From positions 310,001-374,000 of the forward strand of contig CAVTGS010000012.1 of the NCBI GenBank assembly GCA_963734295.1: 64,000 nt of DNA, read 5' to 3'. This DNA is from JAEUMW01 sp963734295 (GTDB lineage Bacteria > Pseudomonadota > Gammaproteobacteria > Burkholderiales > JAEUMW01). The first letter of the stretch is position 1. Every line of letters starts with the position of its first letter. Shown one piece after another: positions 28,433 through 37,233 of this stretch. The position numbers and the translations under genes were made by a program. The notes beneath the pieces were generated by a model. It did not search any database. It saw only the letters and a list, made by a program, of their open reading frames with translations, and was not told the DNA's origin.

Positions 28433-29239
28433 ATGCCGCGCAGTGTAGCCCTCGCCTTGAGCCTTCTCCTATCGCTCGTGCTGGTCGCCGGCTGCGGCTT
28501 GCTGCCGGAGAAGTACGACGAGACCAAGGGCTGGTCGGCCCAGAAGCTCTATTCCGAGGCGCGGAGCGAGCTCGCCGACGGCAACTTCGAGAAGGCGATC
28601 AAGCTCTACGAAACGCTCGAGTCGCGCTACCCCTACGGACGCTATGCCCAGCAGTCGCAGCTCGACGTCGCCTACGCCTATTACAAGGATCGCCAGTCCG
28701 CCTCGGCCGTGGCGGCGTGCGACCGCTTCATCAAGCTGCATCCGAATCACGTGGCGGTCGACTATGCCTACTACCTGAAGGGGCTCGCGAATTTCAACGA
28801 AGACCTGGGAATGCTCGGCAACCTGAGCGGACAGGACATGACGGAGCGCGACCCGAAGGCGCTGCGCGAATCGTACGACGCCTTCCGCGACCTGACGGTG
28901 CGCTTCCCGAACAGCAAGTACACGCCCGATGCCATTGCGCGGATGAATTACCTGCTCAACGCGCTCGCCTCGCACGAGGTGGCGGTCGCGCGCTTCTACT
29001 ACAAGCGCGGCGCGTACGTCGCCGCCGCCAACCGCGGCCAGAGCGCACTCACCCGCTATCCGCAGGCCCCGGCCAACGAAGAGGCGCTCGTCATCATGGC
29101 GATGAGCTACGACAAGCTCGGCCTCACCGACCTGCGCGACGACGCTGAACGGGTGCTCGTCACCAACTTTCCCGAAACGAAGTACAAGCTCGGCACCAAC
29201 CCGCACAAGCAGTGGTGGCAGATCTGGAACACCAACTGA
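28433..29239 (+). CDS. bamD: Outer membrane assembly lipoprotein BamD
   Basis: A 268-aa lipoprotein with a signal sequence and lipobox (LVLVAGCG, Cys about residue 21), then five TPR-like repeats (KLYSEARSELADGNFEKAI, YGRYAQQSQLDVAYAYYK, NSKYTPDAIARMNYL). BamD is an essential part of the BAM complex that inserts beta-barrel proteins into the outer membrane, which marks the organism as Gram-negative. The 5-prime end overlaps or nearly abuts the divergent rluD. Confidence 0.95.
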   Translation: MPRSVALALSLLLSLVLVAGCGLLPEKYDETKGWSAQKLYSEARSELADGNFEKAIKLYETLESRYPYGRYAQQSQLDVAYAYYKDRQSASAVAACDRFIKLHPNHVAVDYAYYLKGLANFNEDLGMLGNLSGQDMTERDPKALRESYDAFRDLTVRFPNSKYTPDAIARMNYLLNALASHEVAVARFYYKRGAYVAAANRGQSALTRYPQAPANEEALVIMAMSYDKLGLTDLRDDAERVLVTNFPETKYKLGTNPHKQWWQIWNTN

Positions 29240-29249
29240 CCGGCAGGCG

Positions 29250-29483
29250 TCAGTCGCCCAGACCGAGTTCCTCCCGCAAGAGCTCCGCGATTTCCGACGC
29301 GCGCGCGGGCTCCACCATCAGGCGCATGCCCGACAGTCCTACCGGCCCGAAGATCGGCAGCACGCTCGCCAGGTGCTCGTTGGCGATCACGTAGTCCACG
29401 CCTTCCCGCTCCAGGATCATCTTGATCATGACGAGCTCCTGGAGATCGGCCGGTCGATAGATTTCGGTGAGCGGTGTGTCCAT
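29250..29483 (-). CDS. DUF2007 putative signal-transducing protein
   Basis: A 77-aa protein matching the DUF2007 pattern: a short beta-alpha-beta unit (EIYRPADLQELVMIKMILEREG), a glycine-rich middle (FGPVGLSGMRLMVEP) and a C-terminal helix (EIAELLREELG). DUF2007 proteins are proposed to be small signalling proteins, without firm evidence. The ATG at 29483 follows AGGGAAAG. It ends 10 bp from the convergent bamD stop and lies 13 bp downstream of the EamA gene. Confidence 0.85.
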   Translation of the reverse strand: MDTPLTEIYRPADLQELVMIKMILEREGVDYVIANEHLASVLPIFGPVGLSGMRLMVEPARASEIAELLREELGLGD

Positions 29484-29496
29484 CTTTCCCTTGCCA

Positions 29497-30357
29497 TCAT
29501 CCGAGGGCCAGCGCAACGACCCCGACCGTCATCAGTACTGCCGCGACCCCGCGCCGACGCGCATCGCCTTCCGACAAGAGCCGCGCGCCGAGATAGGCAG
29601 CGATCAGGATGCTCACTTCCCGCGCCGGCGCGACGTAGCTCACGAGCGTGAACTGCATCGCGGTTAGCACGAGAATATACGACAGGGGGCACAGAACCGC
29701 CACGGCGAGAACATCGCGCCGGTGCTCGCGCCACGCCGTGCGCACCGATTCGCTGCGGCCGCGCAGCAGCGGCGTCATCAGCGCGACGCGTCCGACGTTG
29801 GTCAGCCAGTCCTGCAGGATCGGCGGCGTCATCGCCAAAGCGACCGCGGTCTTATCCACCAACGTATAGGCGGCAATCGTGATGCCCGTCGCGAGCGCGA
29901 TCCGTACCGCGCGCTCGATGCCCTTGCGCCGGAGCGCCCGTGGATCGCCGGTCAGAAGCAATCCGCCGGCGCTGATCAGCAGTGCACCTCCGAGCGCGGG
30001 AAGGGCCGGGCGCTCGCCCAGGACGATCATCGCTGCGACTACCGTCAGCAGCGGCCCGGTGGCGCGCGCGATCGGATACACGAGCGAAAGGTCGCCGTGG
30101 CGGTAGCCGCGGTCGAGCAGCAGATAGTAGGCGGTGTGCAGTCCCGCGCTCGCGGCGACCAGCGCGATGTTCTGCCAGCCGAGAACGGGCCGCAGAAGCA
30201 CGAAGACGCCGAGCGCGAGCGGCGCATAGAGCACGGCCGAGATCGCGGCGAACAGCCAGACGAAGCCGATGCCGCCGCCGGAACGCTTCAGGAGGAAGTT
30301 CCAGCCCGCGTGGGTAAACGCGGCGACGAGCACCAGCGCGAGCGCCGCGGCGGTCAT
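29497..30357 (-). CDS. EamA/DMT-superfamily transporter
   Basis: A 286-aa protein with ten predicted transmembrane helices formed by two EamA repeats, each about 140 aa. The end of the first repeat shows YPIARATGPLLTVVAAMIVLGERP, the usual conserved block. DMT transporters export or exchange small metabolites, and no substrate can be assigned. It is followed 13 bp later by the DUF2007 gene on the same strand. Confidence 0.88.
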   Translation of the reverse strand: MTAAALALVLVAAFTHAGWNFLLKRSGGGIGFVWLFAAISAVLYAPLALGVFVLLRPVLGWQNIALVAASAGLHTAYYLLLDRGYRHGDLSLVYPIARATGPLLTVVAAMIVLGERPALPALGGALLISAGGLLLTGDPRALRRKGIERAVRIALATGITIAAYTLVDKTAVALAMTPPILQDWLTNVGRVALMTPLLRGRSESVRTAWREHRRDVLAVAVLCPLSYILVLTAMQFTLVSYVAPAREVSILIAAYLGARLLSEGDARRRGVAAVLMTVGVVALALG

Positions 30358-30406
30358 GGACCGCTTCGCCGGTCAGGCGGGCCGGTGCCCACGGCAGAAA
30401 GAGCGC

Positions 30407-30613
30407 TCAGGCGGCGTCGAAACCGGCTGCGACGATTGCTGCCTTGAACGCGGCCGGCGCTGCCCTCGCGCTGTCGTAGGTCACTACCGCCTCGCCCTTG
30501 TCGAGCGACACGTCCACGCTCTCGACGCCCGCGACCGCCTGCACGACGCGTTTGACGTTCGCGACACAGCCGCCGCAGGTCATGCCGCTCACCTTGATCG
30601 TCACGGTTTCCAT
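30407..30613 (-). CDS. copZ: Heavy-metal-associated domain protein, CopZ-like copper chaperone
   Basis: A 68-aa single HMA domain with the metal site GMTCGGC near residues 10-16 and the standard beta-alpha-beta fold (VESVDVSLDKGEAVVTYD). Such proteins deliver Cu(I) to P-type ATPases. The intact copA at 31781-34210 lies upstream on the same strand but is separated from this gene by VapBC and a copA relic, which suggests an original copA-copZ pair later split. Confidence 0.88.
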   Translation of the reverse strand: METVTIKVSGMTCGGCVANVKRVVQAVAGVESVDVSLDKGEAVVTYDSARAAPAAFKAAIVAAGFDAA

Positions 30614-30621
30614 CGCTCACC

Positions 30622-30736
30622 ACCTCGAAAGCGGGATACAGAGCGCACCAAAAAAGCAGAACACCAAGAGAACACCGGATTCTGGCACGCCGCGGGTTCG
30701 GCGCGCGAGGCATCGGAGCCGACCTCGAAAGCGGGA
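30622..30736. repeat. Pair of 15-bp direct repeats between the chaperone and the copA relic
   Basis: ACCTCGAAAGCGGGA occurs at 30622-30636 and again at 30722-30736, exactly 100 bp apart, with weaker similarity continuing for about 25 bp (CACCRARAAAG pattern). The repeats lie in the 321-bp non-coding stretch 30614-30934, immediately before the copA relic. Confidence 0.65.
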
Positions 30737-30778
30737 CACCGACGGCACCGAGAAAGGGAGAGCATGCCTCGGCTTCGG

Positions 30779-30905
30779 GACCCGTCAAAGCCGCGACGGC
30801 CGCGGCTTTGTGCTGGGGCAGGATGCCGACTTCGAAGCGTGCGTTCCCGGCCTCGTGAGCGATGCGGGCCGCTGTGGCAGGGTACAAGTGAGCATGAGGA
30901 TCCCC
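30779..30905 (-). pseudogene. Relic of a copA segment
   Basis: This stretch aligns clearly with 32181-32310 inside the intact copA. Read on the minus strand it gives FEVGILPQHKAAAVAAL against VEAGILPQNKAAAVAAL in CopA, preceded by ARIAHEAG against ARIAEEVG. The similarity stops on both sides and no open frame of useful length remains. It is a fragment of a second copA, left between VapC and the chaperone gene. Confidence 0.75.
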
Positions 30906-30934
30906 ACACCGAGGTTACGCCGGCAGGCGACGAA

Positions 30935-31351
30935 TCATTCCGGCACTACTACCCGCGGCGCCAGCCCCATGCGTCGAGCTCGCCGGGCGAACTTCTTGTC
31001 GTCAAACGAGGCCATGCTGTCGCAACCTCGATAGCTGGCATGATGCAAGGCATCCGCCAACTCCAGCCCGGCTTCGCAATGGGAAAGCGCCTGGAGGATG
31101 CTCTCTCGATCCTCGACCGTGACCTGGGGTAAGGCCAGAAGGTGATTCATCACTCCTGCAATCTCCGCCGTCGAGAACGCGTAATACCCGCGCAGCACCC
31201 ATTCCAGCTCCAGCAGCACGGTCTTGCAAACCATCAGCGGCCGGCCTGACTCCATCAGCCGCCGCGCGGCCTCCCGCTGCTTGGAGACATCGACGCCACC
31301 TTGGTCCTGGATGTAATAGCGCGCCAGAACATTGGTATCGAGTCCGATCAC
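30935..31351 (-). CDS. vapC: PIN-domain toxin, VapC family
   Basis: A 138-aa PIN-domain ribonuclease. Acidic residues expected at the active site are in IGLDTNVLARYY (Asp near residue 4), LLELEWVLRG (Glu), and LELADALHH with DSMASFDDKKF (Asp residues). VapC toxins cleave RNA, often tRNA. GTG 31351 overlaps the antitoxin stop (GTGA, 31348-31351), giving translational coupling. The frame continues upstream without PIN similarity. Confidence 0.9.
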   Translation of the reverse strand: MIGLDTNVLARYYIQDQGGVDVSKQREAARRLMESGRPLMVCKTVLLELEWVLRGYYAFSTAEIAGVMNHLLALPQVTVEDRESILQALSHCEAGLELADALHHASYRGCDSMASFDDKKFARRARRMGLAPRVVVPE

Positions 31352-31602
31352 CTGCTTCGCCCCGTCTTGTCCTTGCCCAGCAAACCGGCCGGATCGAAAT
31401 CCACCGATACGGCCCGCCGCTTGCTCTTGAGCATCCCGAAACCGCTTGCGGGAAGGTCTGCGGGCGTGCTGACGACACGCATTTCCACGTGGTCGCCGAC
31501 CAGGACAAACTCGACCTTGCTGCCCTGACGGAGCCCCAATTGCTGGCGCAGTGGTTTCGGAATGGTGACTTGCCCCTTGCTTGTAATGGACGTAATTTCC
31601 AT
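31348..31602 (-). CDS. vapB: AbrB/MazE-type antitoxin of a VapBC pair
   Basis: An 84-aa protein with an N-terminal SpoVT-AbrB DNA-binding domain (MEITSITSKGQVTIPKPLR, QLGLRQGSKVEFVL) and an unstructured C-terminal tail expected to bind and block the PIN toxin. ATG 31602 is chosen because the family begins there; a longer frame from 31641 would run through a repeated operator-like sequence. It should repress its own promoter. Confidence 0.9.
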   Translation of the reverse strand: MEITSITSKGQVTIPKPLRQQLGLRQGSKVEFVLVGDHVEMRVVSTPADLPASGFGMLKSKRRAVSVDFDPAGLLGKDKTGRSR

Positions 31603-31614
31603 CGCTGGCACCTT

Positions 31615-31639
31615 GGTAATACCGCGTAAGAATAATACC
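31615..31639 (-). promoter_or_regulatory. Probable vapBC operator
   Basis: TAATACC occurs at 31617-31623 and 31633-31639, 16 bp apart, and the first copy is part of the palindrome GGTAATACC (31615-31623). The pair sits just upstream of the antitoxin ATG, where AbrB-type antitoxins usually bind to autoregulate. Confidence 0.5.
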
Positions 31640-31780
31640 ATTCCTGGGGTGTCGCGGAGGTAGATCGTCCAGAAGGGATGGTGAAGGGGAGTGCTTGTGA
31701 AAGCGCGACGCGTCGCGGCGAAGGGTCCGCGAGCTATCGTCCGACTCGGCGTAAATCACCAATCTCTTGCACTGACCTGC

Positions 31781-34210
31781 TCAGGCTTCTCTTTGCTTTC
31801 TCTGCGCGCGCTGAGGCGCCCGCTCTTCCTGAACCCTTGGCTTCCACCGCCTGAGCGACAACGAATTCGTCACCACCGACACCGAGCTCATCGCCATCGC
31901 CGCGCCTGCGATCACCGGGCTCAGGAATCCGAGCGCAGCGAGCGGTATGCCGAGCACGTTGTAGATGAACGCGAAGAAGAGGTTCTGCCGGATCTTGCGC
32001 ACGGTCGCGCGCGAGAGCAGCACCGCGTCCGCGACGCCGGTGAGGTCGTTACGCATGAGGGTGACGTCGGCCGCCTCGATGGCGATGTCGGAACCCGAGG
32101 CGAGGGCGAAGCTCACGTCCGCCGCGGCGAGGGCGGGCGCATCGTTGATGCCGTCGCCGGCCATACCGACGTGGCGATCGGGACCCTTGAGCGCAGCGAC
32201 AGCCGCGGCCTTGTTTTGGGGCAGGATGCCGGCTTCGACGCGTTCGATCCCCACCTCCTCGGCGATACGTGCGGCAATGGCCGCGTTGTCGCCGGTGAGC
32301 ATGACGACCCCGACGCCGAGCTCGCGCAGGCGCGCCACTGCGTCCCGGGACGTGGGGCGTAGCGCATCGGCGATGCCAATGAGCCCGAGCGCGCGACTGC
32401 CGGTCCCGACCGCGACGACGGTCCGGCCTTCTCGCGATAACGATCCTGCAAGCGGCGCATCGACGGCAATCCCTGCGGCCGCGAGGAACGACTCCGAACC
32501 GAGCACGTAGCGTGTATCGTCGATAGCGCCGGTGACGCCCTGACCCGCCACCGCCCGAAAGTCGCTCACCGGCGCGAGCGTCATACCCATCCCCCGCGCC
32601 GCATCGATGATCGCCTTCGCGAGCGGATGCTCCGAGCCCTGCTCGAGGCTGCCTGCGATGTGCAGCAATTCTTCGCGCGTTGTTCCGGCTGCAGGATGCA
32701 CGGCCGTCACCACAGGCTTGCCCTCCGTCAGCGTGCCGGTCTTGTCCACGGCGAGCGTCGTAATGGTGCCGGCGCGCTCCAGCGCCGCTGCGTTGCGCAC
32801 GAGAATCCCGTGCTGCGCGCCGCGACCGGTGCCGACCATGATCGCCGTCGGAGTCGCGAGACCGAGTGCGCACGGGCACGCGATGACTAGCACCGCGACC
32901 GCGTTGACGAGCGCCTGGGTGAAGTCGCCCGCGATGGCCCACCAGCCGGCGAAGGTGAGCAGCGCGATAGCGACGACGACGGGGACGAAGATGCCCGATA
33001 CCACGTCGGCCAGCCGCTGGATGGGCGCCTTGCTGCCCTGCGCCTGCTCGACCAGCCGCACGATCTCTGCGAGCTGGGTGCCGGCGCCGACACCGGTGGC
33101 GCGGATGCGCAGCATCCCTTGCTGATTCTGGGTCGCGGCGAAGACTCGGCTGCCAGCTCGCTTGGCTGTCGCCAAGCTCTCGCCGGTGAGCATGCTTTCG
33201 TCCACGCTCGAGTCGCCGTCGATGACCGACCCGTCCACCGGGATGCGCTCGCCGGCGCGCACGATCACCTCGTCGCCCGCCTCGAGCAGCGCCGCGTCGA
33301 CCTCTACGACCTCGCCGGCGCGTACGACTCGCGCGGTCTTCGGCTGCAGCTTGATCAACGCTTCGATCGCGGCCGAGGTCTTGCCCTTCGCCCGCGCCTC
33401 CAGCACCTTGCCGAGCATGACGAGCGTGATCACCGCCGCGCTTGCCTCGAAATAGACGTGGAGCAGGTGGAGGCCGAACACCGTGACGACGGCGCTGAAG
33501 AGCCACGCCATGGTCGTGCCGAGCGCGACCAGCACGTCCATGTTCGCACCGCCGCCGCGTAAGGCGTGCCACGCCCCCCGGTAGAATCGCCAGCCGAACC
33601 AGAACTGCACGGGCGTCGCGAGCACGAGCTGCAGCCAGCGCGGGAGCAGGTCGGCGTGGCTCGGGCCCATGGCGAACATCTGCGCCAGAAGCGGCAGGGT
33701 GAGCGCCGCGCTCAGCCAGAAGTCGCGCAGCTCGCGCCGGAAGTGGGCCGCGCGCTCCGCTTTCTCCCGCTCCTGGCTCGCGCCGGAGATTTCGTTCGCG
33801 CCATAGCCCGCGCGCGCGACCGCAGCGATCAGCTCGCCGACCCCGATGCTGCCCGGCGGGTAGGTCACCCGTGCGCGCTCGGTGGCGAGGTTTACCGCCG
33901 CGCTCACGCCCGGGAGCTTGGCGAGTACCTTCTCGACGCGTGCGGCGCAAGCGGCGCAGGTCATGCCGGTGATGGCGAGCTCGACGCTGCGGGTAGGTAC
34001 CGTGAAACCGGCGCCTTCGATGGAGTGGACCAGCGCATCGGCCGGGGTGGTAGCGGGATCGAAATCGATCTGCGCCTTTTCAGCCGCGAGGTTGACCGCC
34101 GCCGATACGCCGGGCAGGCGATTCAGCGTTTTCTCGAGTCGCGTCGCGCAGGCCGCGCAGGTCATGCCTTCGACGGGAAGCTCGATGCGCTGGCGGACGG
34201 TGGTGTTCAT
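31781..34210 (-). CDS. copA: Copper-translocating P1B-type ATPase CopA
   Basis: An 809-aa Cu(I) export ATPase. Two N-terminal HMA domains each carry GMTCAAC (near residues 16 and 82). The membrane metal site is ACPCALGLATPT, the phosphorylated Asp is in VDKTGTLTEGK, the TGES actuator loop is in MLTGESLAT, and the nucleotide hinge is GDGINDAPAL. It pumps cytoplasmic copper to the periplasm. The ATG at 34210 was preferred to GTG 34225. A second, mostly deleted copy remains at 30779-30905. Confidence 0.96.
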   Translation of the reverse strand: MNTTVRQRIELPVEGMTCAACATRLEKTLNRLPGVSAAVNLAAEKAQIDFDPATTPADALVHSIEGAGFTVPTRSVELAITGMTCAACAARVEKVLAKLPGVSAAVNLATERARVTYPPGSIGVGELIAAVARAGYGANEISGASQEREKAERAAHFRRELRDFWLSAALTLPLLAQMFAMGPSHADLLPRWLQLVLATPVQFWFGWRFYRGAWHALRGGGANMDVLVALGTTMAWLFSAVVTVFGLHLLHVYFEASAAVITLVMLGKVLEARAKGKTSAAIEALIKLQPKTARVVRAGEVVEVDAALLEAGDEVIVRAGERIPVDGSVIDGDSSVDESMLTGESLATAKRAGSRVFAATQNQQGMLRIRATGVGAGTQLAEIVRLVEQAQGSKAPIQRLADVVSGIFVPVVVAIALLTFAGWWAIAGDFTQALVNAVAVLVIACPCALGLATPTAIMVGTGRGAQHGILVRNAAALERAGTITTLAVDKTGTLTEGKPVVTAVHPAAGTTREELLHIAGSLEQGSEHPLAKAIIDAARGMGMTLAPVSDFRAVAGQGVTGAIDDTRYVLGSESFLAAAGIAVDAPLAGSLSREGRTVVAVGTGSRALGLIGIADALRPTSRDAVARLRELGVGVVMLTGDNAAIAARIAEEVGIERVEAGILPQNKAAAVAALKGPDRHVGMAGDGINDAPALAAADVSFALASGSDIAIEAADVTLMRNDLTGVADAVLLSRATVRKIRQNLFFAFIYNVLGIPLAALGFLSPVIAGAAMAMSSVSVVTNSLSLRRWKPRVQEERAPQRAQRKQREA

Positions 34211-34320
34211 GCGGGGTCCCTGCACGATCGCAGCTTACTATCCGCCCCGGCCAGGGTGAAGCGATCGGCACGGGGACGCGCCCTGAATATAATGCGGCCT
34301 CCTGCTCGTTCGCCCGACCC

Positions 34321-35439
34321 ATGCCAAGACTCGCTTCGATCGCGCTCAGCCTTTGTCTCGCGGTGTGCGCGCTTTGCGCACTCGCCGAGCCGCGGGAGGT
34401 GATCCGCATCGGCTTCGCGGCGCCGCTCTCCGGTCCGCAAGCCCACTACGGCAAGGACAGCCAGAACGGTGCAGAGCTCGCGATCGAGGAGCTGAACGCG
34501 GCGGGCTTCAGCATTGGCGGCCGGCCGGTGAAGTTCGAGCTCGTGGTCGAAGACGATCAGGCAAGCCCCGCGGTCGGCACGATCGTGGCGCAGCGGCTGG
34601 TGGATCGGAACATCCGCGCGATGGCGGGGCACTTCAATTCCGGGGTCACCATCCCGGCCTCGCGCATCTATCACGACGCCGGCATTCCGCAGCTCTCGGT
34701 GTCGACCAACGTGCAGTACACCCGGCAGGGTTACCGCACGGCATTTCGCGTGATGGCGGCCGACGACAAGCAGGGCGCGGCGCTCGGGCAATACGCGGTG
34801 GCGCGGCTCGGTCTCAAGCGCTTCGCCGTGGTGGACGATCGCACCGCCTACGGTCAGGGGCTGGCCGACGCCTTCGCCGCGGCGGTGACGGCAGCGGGCG
34901 GGCAGGTGGTGAAGCGGGAGTTCGCGACCGACAAGGACGTGGACTTCCGTGCGCTGCTGACCGTCGTGCGCAGTGCCCATCCCGATGCGATCTTCTTCGG
35001 CGGTTACGACGTGCAGGCGGGACCGCTGGCGCGCCAGATGCGGGAGCTCGGCATGACCGCGGTGCTCCTCGGAGGCGAGACCCTGCGCACCGCGAAGTTC
35101 ATCGAGCTCGCGGGTCCGGCTGCGGAAGGCCATCTCGCCTCGACGCCCGGTGCGGCGCTGGAGGGGCGACCCGGGGGCGCGGCGTTCACTGAAAAGTATC
35201 GGCGGCGCTTCGGCCAGGAGACGGGCTTGTACGCACCGTACCTCTACGATTCCGTGATGGTCGTCGCGACGGCGATGCAGAAGGCGGGATCGCCGGAGCC
35301 CTCGAAGTTGGGGGCGGCGCTGCGCTCGAACCGCTACCCCGGGGTCACGGCCGACATCGCGTTCGACGCCGACGGGAACCTTGTGGAAGCACCGCTCTCC
35401 ATCTTCCGGGCGAGCGGTGGCCGGTGGGTGCTGCAATGA
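34321..35439 (+). CDS. Branched-chain amino-acid type ABC transporter substrate-binding protein
   Basis: A 372-aa periplasmic binding protein (Peripla_BP_6, LivJ-like). The signal peptide ends near residue 23 (CALCALAEP), followed by the family start IRIGFAAPLSGPQAHYGKD and the block QNGAELAIEELNAAG. No permease or ATPase genes lie next to it, so it is an orphan binding protein whose ligand could be an amino acid, amide or aromatic acid. It is divergent from copA with a 110-bp gap that shows no clear metal-regulator site. Confidence 0.92.
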   Translation: MPRLASIALSLCLAVCALCALAEPREVIRIGFAAPLSGPQAHYGKDSQNGAELAIEELNAAGFSIGGRPVKFELVVEDDQASPAVGTIVAQRLVDRNIRAMAGHFNSGVTIPASRIYHDAGIPQLSVSTNVQYTRQGYRTAFRVMAADDKQGAALGQYAVARLGLKRFAVVDDRTAYGQGLADAFAAAVTAAGGQVVKREFATDKDVDFRALLTVVRSAHPDAIFFGGYDVQAGPLARQMRELGMTAVLLGGETLRTAKFIELAGPAAEGHLASTPGAALEGRPGGAAFTEKYRRRFGQETGLYAPYLYDSVMVVATAMQKAGSPEPSKLGAALRSNRYPGVTADIAFDADGNLVEAPLSIFRASGGRWVLQ

Positions 35440-35464
35440 AGCATTGCCCTGGAGGAAATCCCGG

Positions 35465-36076
35465 ATGCTCTATCGAATGCTCAGATTTTTCGCCACGTCC
35501 CTGGTGATGACGGCCGCGCCGGCCGCACTGGCGCAGGAGATCACCCGTGACGCCAAGGCCGACGCGACCGTGGAGACGGGGATGGCTTCGGTCTACGCGT
35601 CCGACCTGGAGGGGCGTCTCACCGCGAGCGGGGCGCTCTACGACAGCCAGAAGCTCACCGCCGCGCACCGCTCGCTGCCGCTCGGTTCGCGGATTCGAGT
35701 AACCGATGCCGCGTCGGGAAAAAGCGTGAGCGTCGCGGTGAACGACCGCTGGGGCGGCGGACCCGGACAGATCGTGAACCTCTCGCAGCGGGCCGCCGCC
35801 GAGCTGGGAATGCACCCCAACGGGCAGCGCAGAGTCGAGCTCACGGTGGAGGCACTCGGGGACGGCAAGCGCCAAGCGTCGACCGCGGGATCGACACCGC
35901 GGCTTCTGCCGGACCGGATCGAGGCGACTGCCAACAATGCCCCGGGTCGAGCGCGGGTGTGCGCCAACGAGGCGGAGATTCTCGGCCTCAAGGATGTGCT
36001 GTGGGAGAGCCATGTCCGCAACTGCCTCGGACGCAAGTCGAAACCCGCTGCCGCCGCCGAGGCCAAAGCGCCATGA
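35465..36076 (+). CDS. RlpA-like double-psi beta-barrel protein (septal ring lytic transglycosylase family)
   Basis: A 203-aa exported protein; the signal peptide ends near AALA-Q (about residue 23). The double-psi beta-barrel has GMASVYASDLEGRLTASGALYD, AHRSLPLGSRIRVTD and VAVNDRWGGGPGQIVNLS. In RlpA a His and an Asp of these blocks are catalytic; H and D are present here. The typical SPOR domain is missing, so I give no symbol. Start 35465 follows GGAGG. The gene overlaps the next by four bases (ATGA). Confidence 0.85.
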   Translation: MLYRMLRFFATSLVMTAAPAALAQEITRDAKADATVETGMASVYASDLEGRLTASGALYDSQKLTAAHRSLPLGSRIRVTDAASGKSVSVAVNDRWGGGPGQIVNLSQRAAAELGMHPNGQRRVELTVEALGDGKRQASTAGSTPRLLPDRIEATANNAPGRARVCANEAEILGLKDVLWESHVRNCLGRKSKPAAAAEAKAP

Positions 36077-36549
36077 CCGGAATGACCGCGATGAGAGCAC
36101 TGCTAGTCCTGTTCGTGGCACTCACGTTGGCGGCGTGCACGAACGACCGGCCCCGTACGTCCACCGAAGGATCGAAGATGAAGGTTGTCACCGCCCAGGA
36201 TCTCGCAGGCACCGAGTGGCTGCTGGAGAGCCTCGGCGGAGCGAGCGTGCTCGAGCGTGCGCCGGCGACGCTTGCGTTCCCCGAGCCGGGCCGGGTCGCC
36301 GGCAAGGGCTCCTGCAATCGCTTCATGGGATCGGTGGAGATCGGCCAGGGGGCGGTGCGCTTCGGGAAGATGGCGAGCACCATGATGGCCTGTCCCCCCG
36401 AGGTCATGCAGCAGGAGGCGGCCTACCTCAAGGCGCTCGAAAACGCGGACCGCATGTCGCTCGAGGGCCGCTATCTGCTGGTCTACGCGAAGGGGCTGGA
36501 GAAGCCGCTGCGCTTTACCCGGATGGATTCCGTGAAACCTGCGTCCTGA
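36073..36549 (+). CDS. META-domain (HslJ-like) lipoprotein
   Basis: A 158-aa lipoprotein with a lipobox (LTLAAC, Cys about residue 22), then a META domain: AGTEWLLESLGG, RVAGKGSCNRFMGSVEI and ASTMMACPPEVMQQEAAYL. HslJ-type proteins are linked to heat shock and novobiocin resistance in E. coli, without a known mechanism. Its start overlaps the stop of the RlpA-like gene (ATGA, 36073-36076), so the two are likely translated together. Confidence 0.88.
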   Translation: MTGMTAMRALLVLFVALTLAACTNDRPRTSTEGSKMKVVTAQDLAGTEWLLESLGGASVLERAPATLAFPEPGRVAGKGSCNRFMGSVEIGQGAVRFGKMASTMMACPPEVMQQEAAYLKALENADRMSLEGRYLLVYAKGLEKPLRFTRMDSVKPAS

Positions 36550-36573
36550 GGCGCTGAAGGGCGGCGTCGGAAC

Positions 36574-37233
36574 CTACTGCGGTGCCATGCGCTCGAGCCA
36601 GGCTTTGCGCTCGCCGAGCTTCCTTTTCCAGCCGTTGGCAAGAGCCGGGATGCCACACAGCCGGTCCAGGTCTGCCGGGCTCGGTCTATGACACAGCACG
36701 ATCTCCCAGAAGCGGCGGATCGATACCTGAGCCGGTCCTTGCTCGATGCGTTCGAACGCGCTGCCCACCACGATCGTGCCCGGTGTGAGCACGCGGTAGT
36801 ACCAGCCCGTGAGGCAGCGCGAGGCAATCCGCTGCGACAGATCGCCGACACCGAAGCGGTGGTTGATTTTCCAGCAGGGGCTGCGGGGCTGGCTCACCTC
36901 GAGGATCGTCCCGTCGATCCGGAACACGTCCCCGATGTGGACGTTGTCCTCGTTCCACCCCATGGTCGATAGATTCTCGCCGAGACAGCCGGGCACGAAC
37001 TCGGCGGCGAGCGCGGGAAAGTCGGCCGCGAGGTGGCGGTAGTTCTCCGCCGCATAATGGTGGAGCGCCTTTTCCGGGCCCCCGTGCACGCGCAGATCCG
37101 CCTGATGGTCGCCTGCGAGACCCGTCACGGTGACGCGCCCGGACGCAATGGGCCGCTTGAACATTCCCGTCCGGTGCCCTTCGGGCTCGAGCAGCGCGAT
37201 GTCCCCGATGTAGATCCCGCCGAGAGATGGCAT
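36574..37233 (-). CDS. MOSC-domain protein, YiiM-like
   Basis: A 219-aa protein with the MOSC fold. LAGDHQADLRVHGGPEKALHHY is the conserved N-terminal block and SQPRSPCWKINHRFG holds the MOSC cysteine. FVPGCLGENLSTMGWNEDNVHIGD lies between them. MOSC proteins handle sulphur in molybdenum cofactor enzymes; YiiM reduces N-hydroxylated compounds. The C-terminal helical extension fits the YiiM subgroup. ATG 37233 was chosen from homology; the open frame extends upstream into unrelated sequence. Confidence 0.88.
   Translation of the reverse strand: MPSLGGIYIGDIALLEPEGHRTGMFKRPIASGRVTVTGLAGDHQADLRVHGGPEKALHHYAAENYRHLAADFPALAAEFVPGCLGENLSTMGWNEDNVHIGDVFRIDGTILEVSQPRSPCWKINHRFGVGDLSQRIASRCLTGWYYRVLTPGTIVVGSAFERIEQGPAQVSIRRFWEIVLCHRPSPADLDRLCGIPALANGWKRKLGERKAWLERMAPQ

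Noticed and set aside
34211..34320. Possible CueR-type operator between copA and the binding protein
   Set aside because: A loose dyad is visible, but it does not match the spacing or sequence of known copper-regulator boxes.
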